Of a stretch of 64,000 nt of DNA, positions 35,978-45,450 are shown in pieces. Position numbers and translations under genes: made by a program. Under the pieces are notes generated by a model. The model ran no database searches and was not told the origin of the DNA. It was given only the letters and a program-made list of their open reading frames with translations. How positions within the stretch are numbered: position 1 is the stretch's first letter; each line of letters starts with the position of its first letter. This DNA comes from Linnemannia elongata (taxonomy: Eukaryota > Mortierellomycota > Mortierellomycetes > Mortierellales > Mortierellaceae): assembly GCA_036320915.1 (NCBI GenBank), contig JAXBDG010000008.1, positions 1,054,001 to 1,118,000 on the forward strand, written 5' to 3'.

Positions 35978-37964
35978 ATGAAACTCTCCGATCCTTTGGC
36001 CCAGGTCATTGTGGTGGTACGTCCTCAACCTCTCTCCTCATATCTCTTCTGTTCACACTCATTCAACACATTCGCCAATCACCCAGACTTTACACCTACA
36101 GGAACATCTTCGAAACACCTCCACTGTCCCCCCACTCCCTTCCTCCTCCCTTTCCATTCCTTCCAAGTCGAAACTTCATATCATATCACACTGCACTCCA
36201 TTGCCTTTCCAACAGAGCAAAACTCGGCGCTCCTTTGACCCTTTCCCTCTTCCAGCTCACACGCATATTCGACGCCTCCCCTTCCAGACACTCTCATTCC
36301 CCTTCAATCGCCTATCGTCTGGCTTGTTTTTTCTCCTATTGCTCTCATTTGCGCAAAAGTCACAATCGATATCGATGTCAATCTGCATGAAATGAATCTG
36401 AACCTGCAGCCAACCCCAACTCAAAGAAAAATGAACCCCATGAGCTGACAGTTTTTTCTTTCATATTTTTCTTACTCCACTCCAATCCCATCTCTTCATC
36501 TCTCCTTCTCCACAACCCCGTTCTATTCGTCATCAATGAACGCTACGACTAAAATAATAGGGTATTATCTGTTTCTGCTGTCCAGGCATGTTCAATGCCC
36601 TGCAGGGAACAGGATCCTATGGTCTCAGCTCCAAGGATTCTGATGTCGGAAACCATGCCTCAACCGCCCTCTCCTGTGTCTTTGCCATTTCGTCCCTTTT
36701 TGCCGGCGCTCTCTTCAACATCTTTGGTCACCGTCTCCTCCTCATCATCGGTGGTTTGACTTACTGTCTCTATGTGGGATCTTTCTTGGCCTACCACTTC
36801 ATCAACTCGATCCTCTTTGTCGTCATTGCCTCGGGCCTGCTCGGTATTGGTGCCGGTTGGTTGTGGTGCGCCCAGGGTGCCGTCATGATGGGTTACCCCG
36901 AGGAGGGTGACAAGGGCAAGTACTTTGCCATCTTCTGGGCCATCTTCAACTGTGGTGGTGTCATTGGTAACGTTATCCCCTTGATCCTCCAATGGAACGA
37001 CGCCGACGCCGGTGGTGCTAGCACAGGTGCCTATGCAACCTACATGGTCGTCATGTTCGTTGGTGCTCTTCTCTCTCTCCTCTTGCTGCCTACCTCCAAG
37101 GTCTTCCGTAAGGATGGCACGAATGTCGTCCGCGTCCGCTACTCGAGCCCCACCTCCGAGTTGATCTCAGTCTTCAAGCTCTTCTTGGACTGGCGCATGT
37201 TGTGCTTGATTCCTATGTTCTTCACTTCTAACTGGGTCTACACCTACCAGTTCAACGCCGTCAACGCCTTCAACTTCACCATTCGTACGCGTGCCATGAA
37301 CTCGATGTTCTACTGGTTGGCTCAGATTTTCGCTTCCATTGCCTACGGTCAGTTCTTGGACAAGCGCGAGTGGTCTCGTCCCAAGCGTGCCCGCTACGGT
37401 CTTATCCTCTTGACTGTCTTGCTTGGCGGTACCTGGGCTGGAGGATTCTTCTTCCAGCGCACGTTTGGTCCCCGCAACAACAACGCCATTATGGACCCTA
37501 CAAACCCTGGCAGCTTGATCAAGAACCCTGCCGACTTCCAGCATATCGATCTGGTCACCAACACCAAGGACTTCATCGGCCCCTTCTTCCTCTACCTCGC
37601 CTACGGAGTCACTGATGCTATGTACCAGGGTTTCTCCTACTGGTTGATGGGAGCCTTGACCAACGATACCAACCAGGCTGCCCGTTTCGCCGGTTTCTAC
37701 AAGTTTGTCCAGAACTTGGGAGGTGTCCTTGCCCCCGTCGTCCAGACTTCGATCATCGGTAATGGACCCTCTGCCGGATACAATGCCGTCAATGCCCAGA
37801 CCCGCGGCATGGGCGAGTTCCTTGTCTGTGTTGTCCTGGTCGGTCTCGGTGTTCTTGGTGCTGTCCCTGTTGCCTTCAGGGCCGTTCAGGATCACACCCA
37901 CGACGAGGGTGACGACATAATCGAGCTCGGCGACAAGCAGGAGCTCTACGATGTCAAGAACTAA
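35978..37964 (+). CDS. UNC93-like (DUF895) multi-pass membrane transporter
   Basis: Member of the UNC93-like branch of the major facilitator superfamily; fungal members are poorly characterised and the substrate is unknown. A 13-codon first exon (35978-36016, MKLSDPLAQVIVV) is spliced over a 544-nt intron to 36561-37964, giving 480 residues. The junction yields GIICFCCPGMFNALQG, the hallmark start of the family's first transmembrane helix, which supports the small first exon. Further helices include HASTALSCVFAISSLFAGAL, ILFVVIASGLLGIGAGWLW and YFAIFWAIFNCGGVIGNVI; about 11-12 in total. A central loop contains DKREWSRPKRARYG. The C-terminus is charged and cytoplasmic-looking. A pyrimidine-rich tract precedes the start and continues through the intron. 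Confidence 0.9.
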
Positions 37965-38376
37965 ATAATATTCTGTTCAGCTTTCATACCTGCGCTCATT
38001 CCCACTTTTTTTGTACATTTTGTTGTTGCACCTTTCCTACTCTTTCAGTTCTTACCCTAATGTCATACCACCTCACTTCATCCACTTCTCTTTTTTTTCT
38101 CGTCGAGCACAAAATAAACCATGCCTTGTACAGATTGCTCATGCTTTTTTCGGTCCTAGCACCCATCCTGCTTGTTACAACGTGGGCTTTATTCATACAA
38201 CGATATCTGATGCAATGAAGGGAAACAGGGCTGTGGTGCGTAGGAGGTGTTGATGGAAGAAAAAGATTACCCAGGTCCTTTTTGTTTGTATCCTTGCTCC
38301 GCCACAAGTGTTTTCTGGAATGCCAAGCACAGACAGGATGCTCACGCAAAGCGAACAACCGGCCCTTTTTTAGCCA

Positions 38377-38410
<34 letters not shown>

Positions 38411-38812
38411 GCGCAATGGCACACTTGTGTGAAGGGGAGACGAGGAAGCCACAAGTCGACAGAGATTATCGCGGTTGCTAAAAATATCTTTTCAGACAAA
38501 AGAAACTTCTCCTTTGTTGTCCACCTGGACAACCTATACTGACGAGGCATGGCAAGGTAAGATAAAGATGGTCGCTTATTTTTTTTCTCCTTTTTTCGCA
38601 TCCTCATTGTATGAATGACAAGTTTACCAATCAACCCTGCTTGGCAAACATAGACACGCATAACAAGAAGAAAAAAAAAACATATAAAAGGGATTTCGTG
38701 ACTTTTCTCCTTTATCTCTTTTCTTTTCATCTTTCATACTCAAGCAACACACTCGTAACCGACACCTTTTTTTTTTCTCACAAACACAAAGCACAACAAC
38801 ATATATACAAAA
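37965..38812. other. Intergenic region, no gene seen
   Basis: Between two plus-strand genes. Apart from a poly-A tract and CT-rich sequence from about 38690 nothing stands out. Confidence 0.5.
38380..38407. repeat. Poly-A tract of 28 bp
   Basis: Uninterrupted run of A about 415 bp after the UNC93-like stop. A retroposed poly-A tail was considered, but no flanking coding relic was seen. Confidence 0.9.
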
Positions 38813-40242
38813 ATGAACGGAGCACCATCTACACTCCCACCCGGCTGGTAACTACCACCCCATTTCATCATTCAACATTCATTCACACTCTCACAGCCCA
38901 TAAGCTTCATATCACGCCCTCATACTCACCTCTCCCATTCACACACTCTTTCTACCAACAAAATATCACCCTCACTAGGATATGCCAATTCGATCCCAAG
39001 ACCCAACGTCTTTTCTACATCTACCAACCCACAGGACAAGTCACCTGGGACCACCCCCTCGGCCTGGCCGCAGACCAACAAGAGAACATTCGGTACCACC
39101 AACTCCAACAACAATACCAGCGTCCTCCACCCTACATGCCTACTGCCTCACCCGCACCAGCGCCGGTCTCGGGCGGTTATAGTCCGTATCCTTATCCAGC
39201 AGCACCAGCGGCGGCGGCACCGATTATTGTGCAGCAGCCGGCGCCGGTGCCGCAGAAGCATCATGGCCCTGGGACGGGGGCTAGTCTTGCCCTGGGAGCC
39301 GTTGCAGGTAAAGAGACAATGTCATTGAAGCAGAATGAGGTTGAGTAAGGGGGATTTTGTGTTGGGGTGTCTGAACGACTCGGTGGGATTACTTTCGGCC
39401 CACTGGTGTAACGAAAGCAGACAACGACAAAACAAATAGGGAAAACATACAGAGCGTGGACAAAGGCTCTATAAAGAGTTGAGCCGGATAGCAAATCGAT
39501 ACATAAAAGGGCTAGAACCGTCTGGACTCGAAAGGATGTTGCGTTTACGCTCACCTTTTTTGTAAGGACAAAGAAAAAAAAAATGGCCACACATTCATCC
39601 CTCAATTGGCATTCCTTTTTTTTCCTTCATTTTTTTCTTGTTTGCTTGGTGTAACCTCTACTCTCCTGTTCATGTCCCCTCATGACTTGGCATTTGCCAT
39701 TTTCTTGACGAAGAACAAACACACACAAAAAAAAAAAAAAAAAAAATCCGAGCGAGCAAACAGCATCAATATGCGCAATGACCCCTGTCTACTGCCCTTC
39801 TAGATCACATCTACTGCTTCCATCAATCTTATTCCATACACTTACTCAACCCTTTCTCCCTTATTTCATTTTCCATCGACCCTCAATAGGTGGTGCAGTA
39901 GGTCTAGCAGCAGGATCACTCCTAAGCAGCGGATTACACAACCATTACGGCGGCTACGGATACGGATATGGCGGGTACCCTGGCGGATACTATGGGGGTG
40001 ATATCACTCCCGTTTACGGCGTCGGTGGAGGTGGCGACGTTACAATTATCGAGAACAATAACTATGGAGGTTATGGCGGTGGTAACGATGTTACCATTAT
40101 TGAGAATAACAACTATGGAGGATATGGCGGAGGAAACGACGTAACGATCATTGAAAACAACGACTACGGCGGGGGCAATGATGTGACAATCATTGAGAAT
40201 AATGATTTTGGAGGTGGAGACTTTGGTGGTGGCGACTGGTAA
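38813..40242 (+). CDS. WW-domain protein with glycine zipper and acidic repeats
   Basis: Exons 38813-38847, 38979-39307 and 39890-40242 join to 238 residues. A single WW domain sits at the extreme N-terminus (about 8-40): LPPGWICQFDPKTQRLFYIY then TGQVTWDHPLG, with both Trp and the Tyr cluster present, so proline-rich ligand binding is expected. A Gln/Pro/Ala linker follows. Next is a glycine-zipper-like segment, GASLALGAVAG plus GAVGLAAGSLL, that could insert in or line a membrane or self-associate; a 582-nt intron falls inside it. The C-terminus is Gly/Tyr-rich with four copies of DVTIIENN. The first exon is only 35 nt, but it completes the WW consensus. The function is unknown. Confidence 0.85.
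40036..40206 (+). repeat. Four coding repeats of DVTIIENN
   Basis: Copies begin near 40036, 40087, 40138 and 40180. The eight-residue core is invariant while third codon positions differ between copies, and Gly-Tyr spacers vary in length. This points to constraint on the peptide rather than a very recent DNA expansion. Confidence 0.85.
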
Positions 40243-40757
40243 CTGGAAAAGCCTGAAGGGAGGGTTGCCATTGAACAAGGACTACATACGACAAAACGAC
40301 GATGGCAATTGCCGCAGATCCCACCTGTACCCAACCACATACTTTCCTGTTCTCCACACTCAGTAAATAGCCATATACCTCCTTCTGTAATACTAGCATT
40401 AAAAAAAAACTCATCCAGCTTCACAACGTTCATTAATGGATGTGAAGACATGAAAGTAGAATCAAAAATGAAAGTAGAGAAGAGCTTTTGATAGGGAGGA
40501 AGATGATCATCAGGATGTGTCATGATATTTATTTTCATCAAAGTTTAAAGCACTTTTGAGAAAGTATGTAGGTAGGCGAGGTTATTTGCAAAACGAGAGG
40601 CAAAGGGGTATGCGAAACAAGAAAAAAGAAGTAATGATACAAAAGGTTGGTACAAATAAAGCAAAAGAGTTACAGAAAACAATTACAAAGGATAAGAAGA
40701 GACAACAGAAATGTAAAAAAAAAAGGGGGTGTTGCCACCAAATTGAAGGGTAAAGGC
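40243..40757. other. Tail-to-tail gap, no gene seen
   Basis: Shared 3' flank of the WW gene (+) and the CSL gene (-). AT-rich; only short unconvincing frames. Confidence 0.5.
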
Positions 40758-43384
40758 TTAGGCCATGCTGACGGTCCAGCGCTCGCTGTCGTCGGGGCAG
40801 GTAAAGACGACCTTGGCACGGGAGTTGTAGGTAATGCCATCAGTCTGACGAACAAACAGCAGAGGCAATGAGATCGACTTTTCCTCGGGTGAGACGCCCA
40901 TCTGGCTGCTCTGAGGCAGATCAACCAACAGTGTCGTCTGGTCAACATGAGCACCACCACCACTGCCACCCTCGCCAGAAGACTCCTTCAGAGTGGTCCT
41001 CCGGATAATTTGGGTCTTGAGGGGTCCTCGGGATCCGAGCCAGACATCCATGGGCGACTGGTCCTGATGTTTTGCTCCGGCGGGCGCGTGAAAGTTGGAA
41101 ACCACCAACTCGAGGGTGTGCGAGGCTGCGTTGTAGACGGGGTTCTTCATCAGAGTGGGGAACGGGGTAATGGGATGAGGAGTCTCGTTCTCCGAGGCAG
41201 CAGGAAGCGACTCGAAGTAGGTGTACTCGAACTTGGCTGTAGCATTGGACAAAAAGAGGAAGAGGAGGCCATGGTTAGCAAAGTTACATTAATTACATAT
41301 ACCATTATGTTCAAAGGCAGAGAAGAGAATAATGCGGTGAAAAACTTACAGATGCCGACGATGGTCCAGCACAAAAAGTCGTCGCCACCAGGCTTCAAAA
41401 AGTCGGGGTTACCACCAATCATGGTTGAGGCTTGGTAGTTCAGGAGGGTCTTGGTTGTGGTCGAGTGGTCCATGTACCGGCCAACTTGATGGTCATTGCC
41501 CACCGCGCTCAGGTATACAGGCTCGCCATCTTCGTTGCGCTCGGTTGACATCAAGGCAACCTTCTGCATTTGGCAGATGGGGCCAGTAGCGTTCTGCTGG
41601 ATGCGGCCGTTCTCAACCTTGCAGACAATCAAGCGGTCAGTTTGGATTCCAGTCTCGGTCTCGGTCAAGATGATCTCTGCACCGTAGGTAATAGGTGAGG
41701 ACGACTGGACAGGAGACTGGCGGTGATGAGACTTGGGCGATCCCATGCGTCCGAGACCACAAGGTCCGTTGGCGACGATGGTGATCGAGAAGGCCGACCA
41801 AGTCGAATTCTTGGCACAGAACTCGCCGTCCTGGACAGACATGTACTTGGTGCGGACGGTCTGGGAGTTGATGCGGTTGAAGAGCGAGACCAGGGAGCCA
41901 GCGAGAATGCAGGAGGAGACGTTGCGGGCCTTGGCGGTCTTCTTGGAGGGCTTGGAAATGATGGCGATGGGTGCACTATCAAAGACGGCATAGGGAGCGG
42001 GGAGGTCGGCAACGTTGACGACACCTTCCTCGGCATCAGGACCAGCCGCAGCAGCGACGAAGCCGTTAGGCAGACAGGCGCGGTCGTAGACCTGCAGCTT
42101 CAACTGAAAAGATTTCGCCTTGGCAGTGCCAGTCACATACAGATAGCGGAAGGTGCCCGTGCGATCATCCTCCAGCGTCGACCGTTGGCCCAATGCGCTG
42201 TTGTTGTCGCCCGTCTCGCAAATCACCGACATCGTCACCTGGGGACGACTGCTCAGCGCCGAGTTGGACCCATCGTGAGGGGCCTGGATGTTGACAATTG
42301 GAGGAGGGCAAAGGAACCGCTTCTCAGATCCATACGATTTTTGAGCGACAGAAGCGTGCAGACAGCTGATGGTCGTCATCTGGTAACGCGTCGAGGGATC
42401 TTTGGATTCAAAGACCTGACGAGACAAAACAGTTCCACACTGGGTATCAGTGCTAGTAGACGAGGACATTGACGAGAGCTTGGGGGAGAGCGAGCCAGGG
42501 CGGCCAGAGACGTGGGCCTGGATCGACCGACGGATCTTTGCGTTCCGCTCCTCCTCAAAGTTGGCACTGCTGAGGTTGGACCACTTGCGCTTGTTGAAGT
42601 CGATGGTCGAGAAGGTGGGTGAGGCCGACTTAGCTTTGACCTTGGGCGAGCGTTGCTGTTGCTGCTGTTTTTGTTGTTGAGGGGCAGCGGGCATAGCAGG
42701 TATGCAGCCGTTCTCAGAGGAGGTATCGTCAAGGAGATTGCTAATGGACATGCGCGCCTTGTTGTTGGTGACGCTGCCGAGCTGAGGTGATTGAGGTGCA
42801 GGCGATACGCTGTGGAAAGTGCTGGCGGAGGAAGGGGAGGGCGAGCGAGACGAGGAGGAAGATGCGGATGAGGAGTGGACCTCGATCGCGTTCAAGAGAG
42901 ACTCCATACTTGTGCCCATGTACTCTGGCCCTTGTCCAGCTCCGGTCTCTCTGGATGTGAATTTCTGATCAATCGGAGAAGTAAAGGGAATTGTGGATTT
43001 GGATTGCTGCTGTTGAGAGGAGTGAGGATTTGAGCCGGGGTACTTTTGATACCGACTATCATAGGACTGGTACCCTGGCTGCTGTTGGTGAGGGCGCGAT
43101 TGTGAGTTGAACTGTTGTTGTTGGGATGGTTGGGTTGGGTTTGAGCGGGAGAGAGGGTGTGTGGGAGCAGAGGTCGAGTCCATGCGGTGATGATGTACTG
43201 AGGAAAGGGAGGAGGTTGAGGAAGGATGGCTGCGGTGGTGGTGGGGCTCGTCCATAGGGTATAGGGCAGCGAGGGAGGGGAGTGGGAGGATGGTGAGGCG
43301 GGCTTCTGGGTGGTGACGACTGGCAGTTGCTGAGTCGATGGACTTGGCATATGCTTGTGCAGCGGAAGGGAAAGGAGGCTTCAT
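40758..43384 (-). CDS. CSL (CBF1/Su(H)/LAG-1) DNA-binding transcription factor
   Basis: Homologue of RBP-J, the DNA-binding core of animal Notch signalling; fungal CSL proteins act without Notch. Exons 41350-43384 and 40758-41236 join to 837 residues. The first ~330 residues are disordered with Gln and Ser runs. The Rel-like domain contains AQKSYGSEKRFLCPPP (about 342-357), the core DNA-contact block, almost identical to RBP-J. The beta-trefoil domain has VISKPSKK-type and LFNRINSQTVRTKYM blocks (about 480-515), and a C-terminal IPT-like domain begins near KFEYTYFESLP. Compared with RBP-J there are long inserts, as usual in fungi. The start is the ATG giving MKPPFPSAAQAY; the frame is open further upstream, but that sequence is the CT-rich 5' flank. 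The predicted site is GTGRGAA-like, by family. Confidence 0.92.
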
Positions 43385-45450
43385 GGTTGTATGTGAGCTG
43401 TAAGGTGGTGTAGTGGGAAAGTAAAGGTTGGAAGTGAGTGTTAAAGTGAGTGGAGTGAACGAGGAGAGGGAAGGAAGGAAGAAGGAGTGAGATGCAGAGA
43501 GTGAAAGATGGAAGAATGAGGTAAGGGGATGGTGAGGTGAGAGAAAGAGAAGAAGTAAGGGAAGAAGAGGGAGAAGGAGGAAGGAAGAAGAAGAAGAAAG
43601 AAGAAAGAGAAAGTGAAAGAGAGGAAGAAGAGTGTGAGAGAGTTGAAGAAAGCGGAAGGTGGAAAAAAATGTCAAAAGATAGATAAAAAAGAAACGAATC
43701 GTTGTCAAATGCGAAAATTGTATTTCAGGCAACCCCGGACTCGGATTCGCCATCGACCATCAAAGAGTGGAGGACAAGGCACGGATAAGAAAGGGAAAAA
43801 AAAGGGGGGGGGAAGGATACACACAATAAAACACACACATACACGAACACATCGACTTTTCATCCGCATGTGCCAATTCAAATAGAATACCATACTCTAT
43901 TTTATTCAAAGATAAGCAACATTAATCGTCCTCTTTACCCCAATCCACCATCACACAAACAAGACACAACCATCTCACGCGCGCATTAATATTCGCATCG
44001 ATAGCAAAGTAGTAGTCAACACTCCATCGTTACTCCATCCCTACTACCCCAACTGACCCCTCTCCCACACTTCATCATCATTGCTGCTCACTCGCCTTCC
44101 TTTTTTCGACGTTACTCCTGGTTCATTGCGTAGATGTCGCAGTTCTCACCCAAAAGCCTGCATATTTTCTCTCCCCTTTTCCTTCCCTCCTCCACGTCAA
44201 GGTGTATCTTTCCACACCAACCATTGCAAAAATAAATCTCTCGCTGTAATCACAAATCACAAGAAAATCTCTCAAAATGATGATGTGTTCACGAAAAGAG
44301 CGAGCGGGTTGATAACAAGAAGTGAATTGAGCGAGCGTGAGAAAGCAAAACAGTCTGGGCAATTCCCCGCAAAACATACATACGCTCAACAACAACAAAC
44401 CCCATCGCACCATCATTCGTGATCCCAGTGTAGCCAAAGCAAAACGAAGAACTGCTACAACTACCAAATCTCCGGTGGTGTCCGGCAATTAAAAAAGAAA
44501 AAGGCAGACGATCCATGATCGTTTTCTTTGCCCGAGAACTCTTTCGATCTCGGAGGAGAGAGGACGAAAAAGCCAAGAGTTGTGACAAACCAAACAAAAC
44601 AAGATTCTAACCCACTAAGTAACTGTGGGAAACGGACAAAAAGCTTCGCGATGGATGAACCAAAAGTGAGGGGAAGGGTATGACCAAGCGACGACTGCTC
44701 ATCTCTTTCTCTACCTCTTCCTGTTGTCTCCTTTCTATGCCCTTCTCTTACCTTGTCCACCACCCGGATCTCCCCTTTGTCTGTCCCCTTTTGCTCCATT
44801 ATTGCTGGTTGATGCGATAAAAAAAATTAGAAAAAATGAGCATGTGAAATCAACCAATTATTTTTTCTGCTTGAACCAATGATCCTTGAGCCCTTCAAGG
44901 TCACTTGCACCATCACTCTCTCCCACTTTTTTCTCACAACACGATGCAGAGGAAAAGCCATTGACGACACAAAAAAAAATCCCACGCACCATGATAGCCA
45001 GTAATGGCCGTTTTGTACACTTCTTGGGGGAGGAGTGAGAAAAAAGAGCAGAAGCAATCAATCGGAAACCCATCTGGAAACGAGAAAAAGAGAGACCGAC
45101 GATGTTTTGTCCAAATCAAGCAGGTTCCCACGAACTACCCTTTTTTTAACAGTACACTCCGCTTCTCCGCAAAAATTATCCCATCAGACGACGCATACTT
45201 TAGTGACTGCGACTGATGAGATTATCAAAATCAGTGATGGATTGATCTGAGCGTCGACTCGCTTCGCCTTGCAAAAACATAACTCTAATCCATCACGATG
45301 TCATGTGACCGGAGTGTGGGAAAGTAAACCGCGTGGCATTCCTCTTCCCTTTGCCAAAGCCACAAAGAAAAGAAGAGCGAAAAAAAAAGTGGATGTGAGA
45401 GATACGCCATGATCCCCAAAAAAAAATGTTTATTGTCGTAGCCGATGCTG
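43385..45450. other. Intergenic region, no gene seen
   Basis: Two kilobases between two minus-strand genes. From 43385 to 43680 the plus strand is nearly all purine, i.e. a CT-rich 5' flank of the CSL gene. The rest is mixed sequence with short frames and no recognisable domain or RNA. Confidence 0.5.

Noticed and set aside
37167..37901. 244-codon minus-strand frame
   Set aside because: Mirror frame of the UNC93-like gene; low-complexity Asp/Gly/Val composition.
38380..38407. Poly-A tail of a retroposed element
   Set aside because: No target-site duplication or coding relic was visible beside it.
38611..39348. 245-codon plus-strand frame reading through to the WW region
   Set aside because: Its N-terminal part is UTR and intron sequence; the 35-nt exon at 38813 completes the WW domain and gives a better model.
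43385..43753. 123-residue N-terminal extension of the CSL protein
   Set aside because: In frame, but Ser/Phe/Leu-rich sequence arises from the CT-rich 5' flank; the ATG at 43384 gives a normal fungal CSL start.
45212..45256. Box C/D snoRNA-like TGATGA...CTGA with a 4-bp flanking stem
   Set aside because: Only about 30 nt lie between the boxes, too short for a guide, and the stem is weak.
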